Positions 46,927-57,437 of a stretch of DNA of 64,000 bases are shown here, piece after piece (the stretch's first letter is position 1; the number at the start of each line of letters is the position of its first letter). The notes under the pieces were generated by a model. It was not told where the DNA came from. It made no database searches and was given only the letters and a program-made list of their open reading frames with translations. This stretch comes from Pseudomonadota bacterium (GTDB taxonomy: Bacteria > Pseudomonadota > Gammaproteobacteria > Xanthomonadales > Ahniellaceae). A program made the position numbers and the translations under genes. The stretch spans positions 62,001 through 126,000 of the forward strand of contig JALHNO010000012.1 of assembly GCA_022843465.1 (NCBI GenBank). Direction: 5' to 3'.

Positions 46927-49041
46927 GGCCTGGGTGATCGAGCGCAGCCTGCTGATCCGCTGTTCGATCGCGGCGCGCTGCGCCGGTTCCAGCTGGCAAT
47001 CGGCCAGTATGAAGTAGGCGGTACGCAGCACTTCCCGCCAGCGCGGCCGCGTCGGCAGGGTGGCAAGCTCCAGGTAGCGATTGAGCGTTCTTGTGCGCAG
47101 GCGGCCATCGTCGATGGTGATGCGCCAGATTCCGCTTTTCTCCGCCAGTTCGAGCCGGGTAGTACAGGTGCTGCGCTCCCAGGTTTCTACACAGGTCTGC
47201 ATCAGCTCCACGATCGCGTGACGCGCATCCGCGGTCTCGCCAGCGGCAACCGGGCTGGCACCGGGATCCGCGCCCTGCTGTTCCCATTGCGCATGCGCAC
47301 GGTTGAGCGATTCCACCCATTCCGGCGCCTGGGCATTGCGTTCCAGGGTCAGCACACCCAACTCCTCCTCCAGCGACAGGGACAGTGCGCGAATGCGCTG
47401 GGCATTGGCCGGGCCGCTCTGGATGCTGATCGGCGACTCGCTCTCGCCGCTGCTGAGGCTTTCGAGTGCAGCCTGCACCTGGGCCGCCGCGTCGGCACCG
47501 AACAGTTCATCCAGGCGCTGACCGCGGAGCGAGGCCGCACTGCGCTGCAGATGACTGGCGGCAGCGGCATTGGCCAGCCGGACCACACCGGCGGCATCAA
47601 CGACGAGCACCGGGCCGAGGGTCTGATCGAGCGCGACCCGCACCGAGCGCAGGTCGGCCCGCAGCGAGTCGGCGACCCGGCGCGCTTCCTCGGCCTGGGC
47701 GCGCTGTTCGGCCTGGACCTGCTGCATGCGCAGCCGCTGCTGGTACAGCCGACGCTGAAAGAATGCCAGCAGGAGGGCCAGCACCAGGGCCGACAGCAGT
47801 CCCAACCCGAGCAGCTGATTGCGGCGCTGCTGCAATTTGAGCGCCTGCTCGGTCGTGGTCCGTTGCAGGCGATCGCGCTCGTGCGCGAGTTCGACGAATT
47901 CGAAGCGGGCGCGCAGGGCGTCCATGCGCTCACCATGTCGCTGTTGCAGTACGCCCAGGTCAATCGCATGCGCAGCGCGCAGCGCACCCAGCGCCAGCTG
48001 CGGCTTTCCCGAGGCCTCGGCCCACTCGGCCTCGGCCAGCCGCCAGTCGCGTTGCAGGGCCGGCTCGGCACGCTCGAGCGCCGCCGCCTGCTGCTGCAGA
48101 TGCGCCAACGCCGCAGCGGGGCCGCCGGAGTTGGCAAGCAGGCGCGACCTCAGCAGGATCATGTCGGCCGGGGTCGCCAGCTCGAGCTCGGCCGACAATG
48201 TGGCGGCACGCGCAATCCCGTCGGCTGCCGCCTTCGGATCGCCAGCGCGCCATTCGAGTTTGGCGCGATGTCGGGCTAGGCGCAGGCGGTCGGCACGGGC
48301 ATCTTCACGGACGAAAACGAGGTCGGCCACATCGAGCGCGGCCCTTGCCGCGGCCCAGTCCGAACGCTCCGCAGCCAGCAGACCGAGATCCTCACGGGTA
48401 TGCGCGGCCAGCACCACGCGTCCTTCCTTCTCGTGGCCAGCAAGCGCCCGTTGCAGGTACTGCTCAGCCTGGTCGAGTTCGCCGAGGTCGCGATAGAGAT
48501 TGCCGATATTGTTTTCGGTGGCGGCCAGATCGGTCTCACCGAGCGCGCGCTTGCTTTCCAGACTGAGCAACCAATGGCTGAGCGCCTCGCGGTCATCGCC
48601 GAGTCGGCGATAGGCGACGCCGAGATCGTTCTCGCTGATGGCGATGGCGTGCTGATCGGCCAGCGCGCGCGCGGCCGCTGCCCCCTCCAGAAAATGCGCG
48701 AGCGCCAGACCGTAGTCGCCACGCCGATAGGCCAGCAGTGCGCGCCGGCGCGCGAGGCGGTGCGCCGCCAGCCGGTCGCCCACGCGCGCGAGCAACTGCT
48801 GCGCCTGATCGAGGTGTTCTGCCGCTGCCGGCATCGCACCTGCGGTGGTCGCGAGTTCGGCGAGATGCATGCGTGCTTCGAAGCGATCATCCGCGGTTTG
48901 CGCCGCCTGCAACGCCTGCTCGCAGAGCGCCGCAGCCTCGGCAGGACGCTCATGTCGTGCCACGCGGCAATCGCCGAGCAGATCCGCCGCGCCGCCAGCG
49001 GACGGCATCACGAGCCAGCACAGCGTCAACAAATGCAACAT
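46894..49041 (-). CDS. TPR-PAS transmembrane sensor protein
   Basis: 715 residues from ATG 49041. Signal peptide about 1-20 (MLHLLTLCWLVMPSAGGA), a periplasmic block of TPR repeats to about 395 (the ENDLGVAYRRLGDDREALSHWL and ENNIGNLYRDLGELDQAEQYL pattern), one membrane helix at 409-427, a coiled coil (QQVQAEQRAQAEEARR), a PAS-like domain (VLVVDAAGVVRLANAAAASHL), then a C-terminal domain (MQTCVETWERSTCTTRLELAEKS, NRYLELATLPTRPRWREVLRT). The latter resembles the end of other gammaproteobacterial TPR sensors, and no kinase, cyclase or GGDEF/EAL motif is present. How it signals is unknown. Confidence 0.75.
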   Translation of the reverse strand: MLHLLTLCWLVMPSAGGAADLLGDCRVARHERPAEAAALCEQALQAAQTADDRFEARMHLAELATTAGAMPAAAEHLDQAQQLLARVGDRLAAHRLARRRALLAYRRGDYGLALAHFLEGAAAARALADQHAIAISENDLGVAYRRLGDDREALSHWLLSLESKRALGETDLAATENNIGNLYRDLGELDQAEQYLQRALAGHEKEGRVVLAAHTREDLGLLAAERSDWAAARAALDVADLVFVREDARADRLRLARHRAKLEWRAGDPKAAADGIARAATLSAELELATPADMILLRSRLLANSGGPAAALAHLQQQAAALERAEPALQRDWRLAEAEWAEASGKPQLALGALRAAHAIDLGVLQQRHGERMDALRARFEFVELAHERDRLQRTTTEQALKLQQRRNQLLGLGLLSALVLALLLAFFQRRLYQQRLRMQQVQAEQRAQAEEARRVADSLRADLRSVRVALDQTLGPVLVVDAAGVVRLANAAAASHLQRSAASLRGQRLDELFGADAAAQVQAALESLSSGESESPISIQSGPANAQRIRALSLSLEEELGVLTLERNAQAPEWVESLNRAHAQWEQQGADPGASPVAAGETADARHAIVELMQTCVETWERSTCTTRLELAEKSGIWRITIDDGRLRTRTLNRYLELATLPTRPRWREVLRTAYFILADCQLEPAQRAAIEQRISRLRSITQASTVASALADG

Positions 49042-49301
49042 CCTGCGCCGACCTGGCGCGATTTTACGTGTAGATAAGTACACCCGGTCCCACCCCGTCG
49101 GAAGCGGCTCGCCATCGACCAGCGCGCCAGCCCGCCCAGTGTAGGGCGCGGTCGGACCTGACAGCCAATGCCGGTCACCTCCCGGCCGATAATCCGCGGC
49201 GCGATCACCGTGCCGGCCCGGGGTCCGTCGGATTACCGGTCGCGCCACGGCAGCGGCACCAAATTTTGCTACCTTCGACAGAGCGAAATTGGAGCCCCTG
49301 C

Positions 49302-50924
49302 ATGCACCGAGACCTGTACAGCCGCGCGACGCGGCTGATGAATGCGCTGACGGCTCGAAAACCGGAGCTGTCCCGACGTGAAGTGCTGCAGGCCGCCATG
49401 GGTCTCGCCGCCACCGCAATGCTGCCGCTGCCGCTGCGTGCTGCCACCCCCGCCAATCCCGCACGTTTCACCGCGTATCCGTTCTCGCTCGGCGTCGCCT
49501 CCGGCTATCCACGGGCGGACCGGGTCACCTTGTGGACACGGCTGGCGCCGGAACCGCTGCAGGCCGACGGCGGCATGTGGGGCGATGTGGTGCATCTGGA
49601 TTGGGAAATCGCCAGGGACGACAGCTTCCGCCAGATCGTGCAGTCGGGCAGTGTCCGCGCAGCACCGGAACTGGCCCACAGCGCGCGCGTCACCGTGCGC
49701 GGGTTGAATCCCGACCATGACTATTTCTATCGCTTCATCTGTGCCGATGCGGTCAGCCGAGTCGGCCGTACGCGCACGCTGCCGGCGCTCGACGCCCGAC
49801 CCGATCACTTCCGTCTGGCGTTCGGGTCCTGCCAGCATTTCGAGCAGGCATGGTTCTCGGCGCATCGTCATATTGTTGCGGACGATGTTGATCTGATGAT
49901 TTTTCTCGGCGACTACATCTATGAGAGCAACTGGGGCGATGACCTGGTGCGGCGCCATCACGGCGGCGAGGCGACCAGTCTGGCCGAGTATCGCGTCCGC
50001 CATGCCCAGTACAAGACCGATGCCGATCTGCAGACCGCGCACGCGATGATTCCATGGATCTACACCTGGGACGACCACGAGGTCGACAACGACTATGCCG
50101 GCGCCCAGTCCGAGCACCTTGCCCCGTCCTTTCTGGCGCGCCGTGCCGCTGCCTACCAGGCATTCTACGAACACCAGCCGCTGCCGCTGGACATGCATCC
50201 GGTCGGCGCCGACATGCGCATCTATACCCAGCTCGATGTCGGCCGTCTCGCACGTATCCACATCGTCGACAATCGACAGTATCGCAGCCCGCAACCGTGC
50301 CCGAGCGAATACAAGGGCGGTGGTTCGACCGACGTCCAGCCCAAGGACTGTGCGATGGTGAACGCACCCGCACAGACGATGCTCGGCAGCGCCCAGGAGG
50401 CCTGGCTGGATCGCTCCTTCGCCGAATCCTCGGCACAATGGAACCTGCTCGCCCAGCAGACGCTGTTTGCCCGTTTCGACGGCGCACCCGGCCCGGAACG
50501 CCTGGTCTGGACCGATGGCTGGGATGCCTATCCCGCCGCGCGCAATCGCCTGCTGCAGGGCTTGCGCAAACACAAGGTCCGCAATCCGTTGATCCTCGGT
50601 GGCGACATCCACGCGGCCGTCGTGGCCAATGTCCAGGCCGATTCCGAGGACCCGCGGTCGGCCGTGGTCGCCGCCGAGATCTGCGGTACATCGATCGCAT
50701 CGCAAGGCTGGGTGCCGGAGAAGTTCAATGCCCGCTTGCCGGAAAACCCCCATGTGCTGTACGGCGACACCACGAAGCGCGGTTACACGGTGCTGGACCT
50801 TACCCCCAAACGCTGCGCCGCCGAACTCAGAGTAGTCAGCGATGAGAAGAAGTCCGATACCGCGGCGACCACGGCTGCTGCCTTCGTCATTGACGACGGC
50901 AGGCCGGGCATCCGCCGCGCCTGA
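49302..50924 (+). CDS. PhoD-type alkaline phosphatase, Tat-exported
   Basis: 540 residues from ATG 49302 (GGAG ten bases before). Tat leader SRREVLQAAMG (24-34). An N-terminal beta domain (ASGYPRADRVTLWTRLA) is followed by the metallophosphatase core: FGSCQHFEQ, IFLGDYIYES, IYTWDDHEVDNDY, and LLAQQTLFARF and LILGGDIHAAVV. These are the PhoD (PF09423) metal-binding motifs (Fe and Ca in Bacillus PhoD). It hydrolyses phosphomono- and diesters outside the cytoplasm. A second secreted phosphatase type beside the DUF839 gene at 9.8 kb. No Pho box is confidently seen. Confidence 0.92.
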   Translation: MHRDLYSRATRLMNALTARKPELSRREVLQAAMGLAATAMLPLPLRAATPANPARFTAYPFSLGVASGYPRADRVTLWTRLAPEPLQADGGMWGDVVHLDWEIARDDSFRQIVQSGSVRAAPELAHSARVTVRGLNPDHDYFYRFICADAVSRVGRTRTLPALDARPDHFRLAFGSCQHFEQAWFSAHRHIVADDVDLMIFLGDYIYESNWGDDLVRRHHGGEATSLAEYRVRHAQYKTDADLQTAHAMIPWIYTWDDHEVDNDYAGAQSEHLAPSFLARRAAAYQAFYEHQPLPLDMHPVGADMRIYTQLDVGRLARIHIVDNRQYRSPQPCPSEYKGGGSTDVQPKDCAMVNAPAQTMLGSAQEAWLDRSFAESSAQWNLLAQQTLFARFDGAPGPERLVWTDGWDAYPAARNRLLQGLRKHKVRNPLILGGDIHAAVVANVQADSEDPRSAVVAAEICGTSIASQGWVPEKFNARLPENPHVLYGDTTKRGYTVLDLTPKRCAAELRVVSDEKKSDTAATTAAAFVIDDGRPGIRRA

Positions 50925-50991
50925 ACCCAAGCGGCCGGGAGTGGAGAAATAACGGAGCTTTTGCAGCGCGTACAGGAGCCTCTGCGGCGCG

Positions 50992-52461
50992 ATGCTGACA
51001 GCCCTTCTGTCAGCGAGTACCGCAATGCTGCAACGATGGATTGTTCTGCTGGCGTTCGCAGTTCCCACCTGCGCCTGCGCCGATCCTGCCGGCTACCGCT
51101 GGCAGGCGCTGATCTCGACCGACCACAAGGCCGATACCGGCTGCCCGGTCAGTGTGGACGGCCGTATCGAGCACGGTATCGACGCCCGCGTGATTGCCCT
51201 GTCCGATCGAACCCGGATCAACAGCGTCGCGCTCGAGTTCTGCGAAGCCGGCCAATGGCAGCTGCGCGAAGTGCAGCAGGTCGGACTGGAACATCGCCTC
51301 GACCTGGTCGGATCGGGGACTGATCGGGTCGAATGGTCGATCGCCCGCAATCACTTCGATCGCTACGCGCAGCTGTCGCTGAGCATCTCGGCCGAGCGAC
51401 TGGATAAGCCCGGGCTTGATCGCCTCGGCATCGATGCCAGATTCACGGCGCTGCATCTCGCGCTCGGCGCGCCACCGCGACCGGTACCGCTGGCCGGCGC
51501 GTTCCTGTTGTTCGCCTGCATCCTGATTGCTGGCGCCCTCTCGGTTCGTCGCTCGCAGACGACTACCCTGATCCCGGCGCTCGTGCTGCCCCTGATCCTG
51601 CTGATCGGGCCGGGCTCGTCCAGGGTCACAGCCGATCCTGTGCGCACCGGCCATGCCGCCGCTCACGATCAGCTCAACGACAGCCTGGGCCAGGATGCCG
51701 GCGTCGATATCGCCCGCGCCGAGGTTTCCATGGACGGCGGCCACATCCGCTTCGGAATCGAAGTCAACAACATCCAGGACAATGCCCTGTCCGAGGGGGC
51801 CCGGGTACTTTTCGTCGGCAACAGTCTGACCTACTACAACGAATTGCCTCTGATGCTGCAGGCGGTCGCAGCCCAGGCCGGACTGCCGATCGAAGTCCAT
51901 GCGGTTACCATCGGTGGCGCCAGCCTGCAGGATCACTTTCGCGATCGAACCGCTCTGGCGGAAATCGCGCGCGGCCGCTACCAACTGGTCATCATGCAGC
52001 AGGGGCCTTCCTCGCTGGCTGAAAGCCAGGAACATCTGCGCGAATGGTCGCTGCGCTTTGCCACCGAAATCCGCGCCAGCGGCGCGCGCCCGGCGCTGTA
52101 CATGGTCTGGCCGGAACGCGCGCGATTCGCCTATTTTGGTGCCGTCCACGAGTCCTACCGCAATGCGGCAGTGGCCGTTGAAGGCATGCTCATCCCCGCC
52201 GGCCAGACCTGGCTGGAAGCCTGGCAGATCGATCCCCAGCTCGCGCTGTATGGCCCGGACGAGTTCCACCCGTCGCCCCTGGGCTCCTATGCCGCCGCGC
52301 TCAGCATGTTCTGCGCGCTTTTCCGGCAGTCGCCAACCGGCCTGCCCGCCGACCTGTCACTGGCCGATGGACAGCTGCTGCAGTTTGCGCCCGGTCAGGC
52401 ACGCCTGCTGCAGCAGAGTGCCTGGCAGAGCCATCTGCTTTACGGCATCGGCGGTCGTTGA
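50992..52461 (+). CDS. SGNH-hydrolase with N-terminal beta domain and two membrane helices
   Basis: 489 residues from ATG 50992 (AGGAG thirteen bases upstream; ATG 51025 also possible). N-terminal signal-like segment, a beta domain with the sequence NSVALEFCEAGQWQLREV (to about 160), two hydrophobic helices (about 165-183 and 192-209), then an SGNH/GDSL hydrolase: block I FVGNSLTY with nucleophile Ser278, block II TIGGASL, and block V DEFHPS with Asp423 and His426. Probably exported or membrane-linked esterase or deacetylase. This domain combination is not one I recognise. 67 bp after phoD, same strand. Confidence 0.75.
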   Translation: MLTALLSASTAMLQRWIVLLAFAVPTCACADPAGYRWQALISTDHKADTGCPVSVDGRIEHGIDARVIALSDRTRINSVALEFCEAGQWQLREVQQVGLEHRLDLVGSGTDRVEWSIARNHFDRYAQLSLSISAERLDKPGLDRLGIDARFTALHLALGAPPRPVPLAGAFLLFACILIAGALSVRRSQTTTLIPALVLPLILLIGPGSSRVTADPVRTGHAAAHDQLNDSLGQDAGVDIARAEVSMDGGHIRFGIEVNNIQDNALSEGARVLFVGNSLTYYNELPLMLQAVAAQAGLPIEVHAVTIGGASLQDHFRDRTALAEIARGRYQLVIMQQGPSSLAESQEHLREWSLRFATEIRASGARPALYMVWPERARFAYFGAVHESYRNAAVAVEGMLIPAGQTWLEAWQIDPQLALYGPDEFHPSPLGSYAAALSMFCALFRQSPTGLPADLSLADGQLLQFAPGQARLLQQSAWQSHLLYGIGGR

Positions 52462-52503
52462 CGGCGAAGCGGAGGGTCGGGCAACCGCCCGGTCCGCGCC
52501 CTG

Positions 52504-53121
52504 TCAGTCTGGCGCCGAGATCCGGATGCTGTCGTCGTACTCGTAGTCGGCAACGGTGATGGATTCCTTGCCCATCGCCTTGCCGGTGCTCTCCACGCGC
52601 AGCGGATAGCCATCGACCACGCTGAGAAAGATCTTGCTGGTACCACTGCTGTTGATGCCCATCACCTCGACATTGAAGTCGTAGGTGTAGACCTTGACCG
52701 GTTTGCCATTCACGGTATCGAGCCCGACGAACTGCACGTTGCGGGTTCCCTCGATCGATTTGCGGGTCATCTCGGGCGTGTACTGGGCAACGATTTTCTG
52801 CATGTCGACCGGGATCTTCATCCACCGGCCACCGGCGTTCATCCAGGTTCCGGATGGCAGGATGACCATCTCGGAATCATCCGTCTTCATGTGGAACTGG
52901 TTCGGCCAGCGCACCTGCATCGTCGAGCGCAGCGGCTTGCCCTTCTTGGTCGTGGTGACGCTGGTCACCCGGAACGCCAGATCCTTGCGCTGGGTCATTT
53001 TCTCCCAGAGCCCGATCAACTCGGCACGGGCGGCGGTATCTTCGGCGAATGCAGGCGGCGCCAGCATCGCGATGATCACAATCAGGGCGCCGATCAGACG
53101 CAGGGAACGGATGGATGACAT
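52504..53121 (-). CDS. LolA-like outer-membrane lipoprotein-sorting protein
   Basis: 205 residues from ATG 53121 (GGAG twelve bases upstream). Signal peptide 1-30 (SSIRSLRLIGALIVIIA...AFAEDT). Beta-rich half-barrel body with GKPLRSTMQVRWPNQFHMK, TWMNAGGRWMKIP and VVDGYPLRVEST, which fits the LolA/LolB/LppX fold. Genuine LolA is about this length, but it lacks the ordered motifs I would need to call it the chaperone itself, so it may be one of the many paralogues. Diverges from the leucine dehydrogenase gene over 348 bp. Confidence 0.75.
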   Translation of the reverse strand: MSSIRSLRLIGALIVIIAMLAPPAFAEDTAARAELIGLWEKMTQRKDLAFRVTSVTTTKKGKPLRSTMQVRWPNQFHMKTDDSEMVILPSGTWMNAGGRWMKIPVDMQKIVAQYTPEMTRKSIEGTRNVQFVGLDTVNGKPVKVYTYDFNVEVMGINSSGTSKIFLSVVDGYPLRVESTGKAMGKESITVADYEYDDSIRISAPD

Positions 53122-53469
53122 GCAACAACTCCAGTCGAAGTGAAAGAACCAGGTGTGCCGGCAGCAGCCACGCCTGCGTCGCGTTGCAATGCGCAGATCG
53201 ACAGCACGCTGCCACCGCACGCCGCCGAAATGCCGGCAGTGTGTGGCGTCGTCCCATGACAGCGGAATCATCAGGGGACGCGGCAATTGTAATTGCTCAG
53301 AATCATGACGCCAGACGCATTGCACACGCTGACCGGCTGTAGTACGTAAAACAGCCTCACTTCCGGACACCGGCCTGCGTGGTTACACTGCGCGCCCTTG
53401 CCGGCCTCGCGCACGTGGTTCAGTTTCACTGCGCGGGCCGGCCAGATCCTTTCCGTTCTGGAGTACGCC
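53122..53469. other. 348-bp divergent intergenic region (LolA-like / leucine dehydrogenase)
   Basis: No gene visible. It holds an inverted repeat GCAATT-GT-AATTGC at 53283-53296 in A+T-richer DNA, about 165-175 bp from both starts, and a GGAG ribosome site just before ATG 53470. Divergent promoters are expected here, but I cannot fix -35/-10 boxes with confidence. Confidence 0.5.
53283..53296. promoter_or_regulatory. Palindromic site GCAATT-GT-AATTGC
   Basis: A perfect 6-bp inverted repeat with a 2-bp centre. Size and A+T-rich arms are typical of a dimeric regulator operator between divergent genes. The regulator is unknown, and no regulator gene is adjacent. Confidence 0.4.
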
Positions 53470-54573
<1,104 letters not shown>

Positions 54574-54582
54574 TGAGCGCTG

Positions 54583-54622
54583 ACCGGGTGATCCGCGGCG
54601 GGCTGCGTTCGCCGCACCCGGT
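54583..54622. promoter_or_regulatory. G+C-rich bulged hairpin between leucine dehydrogenase and liuA
   Basis: Outer stem ACCGGGT (54583-54589) with ACCCGGT (54616-54622), and inner stem GCGGCG (54595-54600) with CGCCGC (54610-54615), separated by a bulge GATCC and a 9-base loop. No U-tract follows, so this is not a normal terminator. It lies 22 bp before the liuA start and could act as an attenuator or processing site. Structure only. Confidence 0.35.
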
Positions 54623-54643
54623 CCCAGACACGGGTGATTGCTG

Positions 54644-55801
54644 ATGCGTGCTTTTCCGCTCGGTGAAGAGATCGACTTGCTGCGCGAAAGCGTGCGGGCG
54701 TTTGCCGAAAAGGAAATCGCTCCCCGCGCCGACCTCATCGATCACGACAATCTGTTCCCCGCCGACCTCTGGCGGAAGCTGGGCGACATGGGCCTGCTCG
54801 GGGTTACCCTGCCGTCAGAGTACGGCGGCTCCGAGATGGGCTATCTGGCGCATCTGGTCGCGATGGAAGAAATTTCGCGCGCATCCGGATCGGTCGGCCT
54901 GTCCTACGGCGCGCACTCCAACCTGTGCGTGCAGAACCTGTACAACAACGCCAGCCCGGCCCAGCGCGAGAAATACCTGCCGCGCCTGTGCAGCGGTGAG
55001 CACGTCGGTGCACTCGCGATGAGTGAGCCAGGCGCCGGATCGGACGTGGTCGGCTCGATGAGCTGTCGCGCCGAACTGCGGGGCGACCGCTATATCGCCA
55101 ATGGCAGCAAGATGTGGATCACCAATGGGCCCGAGGCCGATGTGCTGGTGGTCTACATGCGCACCGCCGGAAAGGAATACAAATCGCGGGCGATGAGCGC
55201 CTTCATCATCGAGAAGGGCATGCCGGGATTCCGCACCGCCCAGAAGCTCGACAAACTGGGCATGCGCGGTTCCAATACCTGCGAGCTGGTCTTCGAGGAC
55301 TGCGAGATTCCTGCCGAAAACCTGCTCGGCGAGCTCAACCAGGGCGTCCAGGTGCTGATGAGTGGCTTGAACACCGAGCGTCTGGTGCTTTCGGGCGGGC
55401 CGCTGGGTCTGATGCAGGCCGCGCTCGACCTGGCGCTGGCCTACGTGCGCGAGCGCCGCCAGTTCGACCAGCCGATCGGCACCTTTGGCATCATGCAGGC
55501 CAAACTGGCCGACATGTACACCGCCCTGCAGAGTGCGCGCGCCTTTGCCTACATGGTGGCCGCCGACTACGACCGCGGCGACAAATCGCGGATGGACCCG
55601 GCTGCCTGCCTGCTGCACGCCTCGCGTTCTGCGGTCGAAGTCACCCTGGAGGCCATCCAGTGCCTGGGCGGCAATGGCTACATCAACGAGTACCCGACCG
55701 GCCGCCTGTTGCGCGACGCAAAACTCTATGAAATCGGTGCCGGAACCAATGAAATCCGGCGGATGCTGATTGGCCGCGAGCTTTTTGCCGGCGCCCATTG
55801 A
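54644..55801 (+). CDS. liuA: Isovaleryl-CoA dehydrogenase
   Basis: 385 residues from ATG 54644. No strong Shine-Dalgarno. Acyl-CoA dehydrogenase fold with FAD-binding [11 protein letters not shown] (125-135) and WITNG (158-162). Catalytic Glu245 lies in [13 protein letters not shown], which is the isovaleryl-CoA dehydrogenase position, and the position used by medium-chain enzymes is glycine ([12 protein letters not shown]). It converts isovaleryl-CoA to 3-methylcrotonyl-CoA, passing electrons to ETF. Acts after leucine dehydrogenase and before liuB, from which it is now separated by three genes. Confidence 0.95.
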   Translation: MRAFPLGEEIDLLRESVRAFAEKEIAPRADLIDHDNLFPADLWRKLGDMGLLGVTLPSEYGGSEMGYLAHLVAMEEISRASGSVGLSYGAHSNLCVQNLYNNASPAQREKYLPRLCSGEHVGALAMSEPGAGSDVVGSMSCRAELRGDRYIANGSKMWITNGPEADVLVVYMRTAGKEYKSRAMSAFIIEKGMPGFRTAQKLDKLGMRGSNTCELVFEDCEIPAENLLGELNQGVQVLMSGLNTERLVLSGGPLGLMQAALDLALAYVRERRQFDQPIGTFGIMQAKLADMYTALQSARAFAYMVAADYDRGDKSRMDPAACLLHASRSAVEVTLEAIQCLGGNGYINEYPTGRLLRDAKLYEIGAGTNEIRRMLIGRELFAGAH

Positions 55802-55901
55802 CGCCTTCCGGGCCGATCCGGATTTCGTGACGGCAGGTCTACAAAATCCCGGCTGATCGCTGCTATGGTCGGAGCCATCGGATCTGGGGTGGAGTCGATC
55901 A

Positions 55902-57413
55902 ATGGAATCCCTGTTTGCACCTGAACAGCCGGGCACGCTCGCCGCCTGGAAGGTGATGATCGTCGACGACGAGCCCGAGGTGCATAACGTCACCCGCCTG
56001 GTCCTGGGCAATTTCCGCTTCGAGAATCGCGGCATCGAGTTCATCCACGCCTATTCCGGCCAGGAGGCGCGCGAGAAATTGCGCAATACCTCGGATCTGG
56101 CGGTGATGCTGCTCGATGTGGTGATGGAAACTGATCAGGCGGGGCTTGATCTTGTTCGCTTCGTCCGCGACGAACTGGAAAACCACTTCGTCCGTATCGT
56201 GCTGCGCACCGGTCAACCCGGACAGGCGCCGGAACAGGACGTGATCGCCAACTACGATATCAACGACTACAAAGAGAAGACCGAACTGACCGCGCAGAAG
56301 CTGTCGACGATGATGTATGCGACCCTGCGTGCGCATCGCGACATCATGACCATCGAGGCCAGCAAGCGCGGACTGGAACGAGTCATCGAGGCCTCGGCCA
56401 AGATCTTCTCGCTGCATGAGTCCCACGAATTTGCCTCGGCGGTGCTCAGCCAGCTGACCAGTCTGATGAGCATGGAGCGCGGCGCGCTGTACTGCAAGGT
56501 GATGAAGCCGGCTGCATCGGCACCGGATCATTTCGTGGTGGCAGCGGCGACCGGCGACTACGCCCGCTTTGTCCACAGCAATGCCGACGAGGCGCTGCCG
56601 CCGCAGATTGCCGACTCGCTGCGCGAGGCCTACACCAACAAGCGGCACCAGATCACCAAGGACCACTACGTCCTGCACTTCACCGACAGTCACCGCACCG
56701 AGAGTCTGTTGTACGTCGGCGAGGCCTGGAGCCTGTCACCGCTCGACATGAAGCTGGTCGAGGTGTTCTGCACCAATGTATCGATCGCCTTCGAAAACCT
56801 GCATCTGCAACGCGAGCTGTTCGAGGGCCAGGTCGAGATGGTGACCCTGCTGGCGGGCCTGGCCGAGAGCCGATCGCGGGAGACGCTGGCCCACGTCAAG
56901 CGCGTCGGCATGGTCGCTGATCTGCTCGGCGAGGCCTGGGGTCTCGATCCGCAGTCGCGCGAAATGTTGCGCTACGCTGCGCCCCTGCACGACATCGGCA
57001 AGATCGGAATACCCGATGCCATCCTCAACAAGCCCGGCACCCACACCGCGAGCGAGACCGAGGTCATGCGCACGCATGCCTCGCTGGGCGCCAACTGGCT
57101 GTCCGGTTCGCGCCTGCCGCTGATGCAACTGGCGGCCATCGTGGCCGAAGATCATCATGAGAACTGGGATGGCAGTGGCTATCCGCGCGGCCTCAAGGGA
57201 GAGGAGATTTCCATCGGCGGCCGGATCACCGCGCTGGCGGATGTGTTCGACGCGCTTGGCTCCAAGCGCTGCTACAAGGACGCCTGGCCGCCGGATGAAA
57301 TCCGTGACTTCATTCGCGCCCAGTCCGGCGTCAAGTTCGACCCGCGTCTGGTCGACATCCTGTTCGAACACTGGGACCGCGCCCACGCGATCCGCGAGCA
57401 GATGCCGGATTGA
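55902..57413 (+). CDS. HD-GYP response regulator (DUF3369)
   Basis: 503 residues. Receiver domain at 1-140 with Asp22/Asp23 and phospho-acceptor Asp72 in LLDVVMETD, a central DUF3369 domain (about 165-320), then HD-GYP: HDIGK (His363, Asp364), AEDHHENWDGSGYPRGL (GYP at 426-428) and ADVFDALGSKR. HD-GYP enzymes hydrolyse cyclic di-GMP. Phosphorylation would link this to a kinase, and the convergent PAS kinase at 57438 is the obvious candidate. GYP residues are complete, so activity is likely. Downstream of liuA by 100 bp, but its regulation is not visible. Confidence 0.93.
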   Translation: MESLFAPEQPGTLAAWKVMIVDDEPEVHNVTRLVLGNFRFENRGIEFIHAYSGQEAREKLRNTSDLAVMLLDVVMETDQAGLDLVRFVRDELENHFVRIVLRTGQPGQAPEQDVIANYDINDYKEKTELTAQKLSTMMYATLRAHRDIMTIEASKRGLERVIEASAKIFSLHESHEFASAVLSQLTSLMSMERGALYCKVMKPAASAPDHFVVAAATGDYARFVHSNADEALPPQIADSLREAYTNKRHQITKDHYVLHFTDSHRTESLLYVGEAWSLSPLDMKLVEVFCTNVSIAFENLHLQRELFEGQVEMVTLLAGLAESRSRETLAHVKRVGMVADLLGEAWGLDPQSREMLRYAAPLHDIGKIGIPDAILNKPGTHTASETEVMRTHASLGANWLSGSRLPLMQLAAIVAEDHHENWDGSGYPRGLKGEEISIGGRITALADVFDALGSKRCYKDAWPPDEIRDFIRAQSGVKFDPRLVDILFEHWDRAHAIREQMPD

Positions 57414-57437
57414 TCCGGATCCGCGCGTACGCCGACC

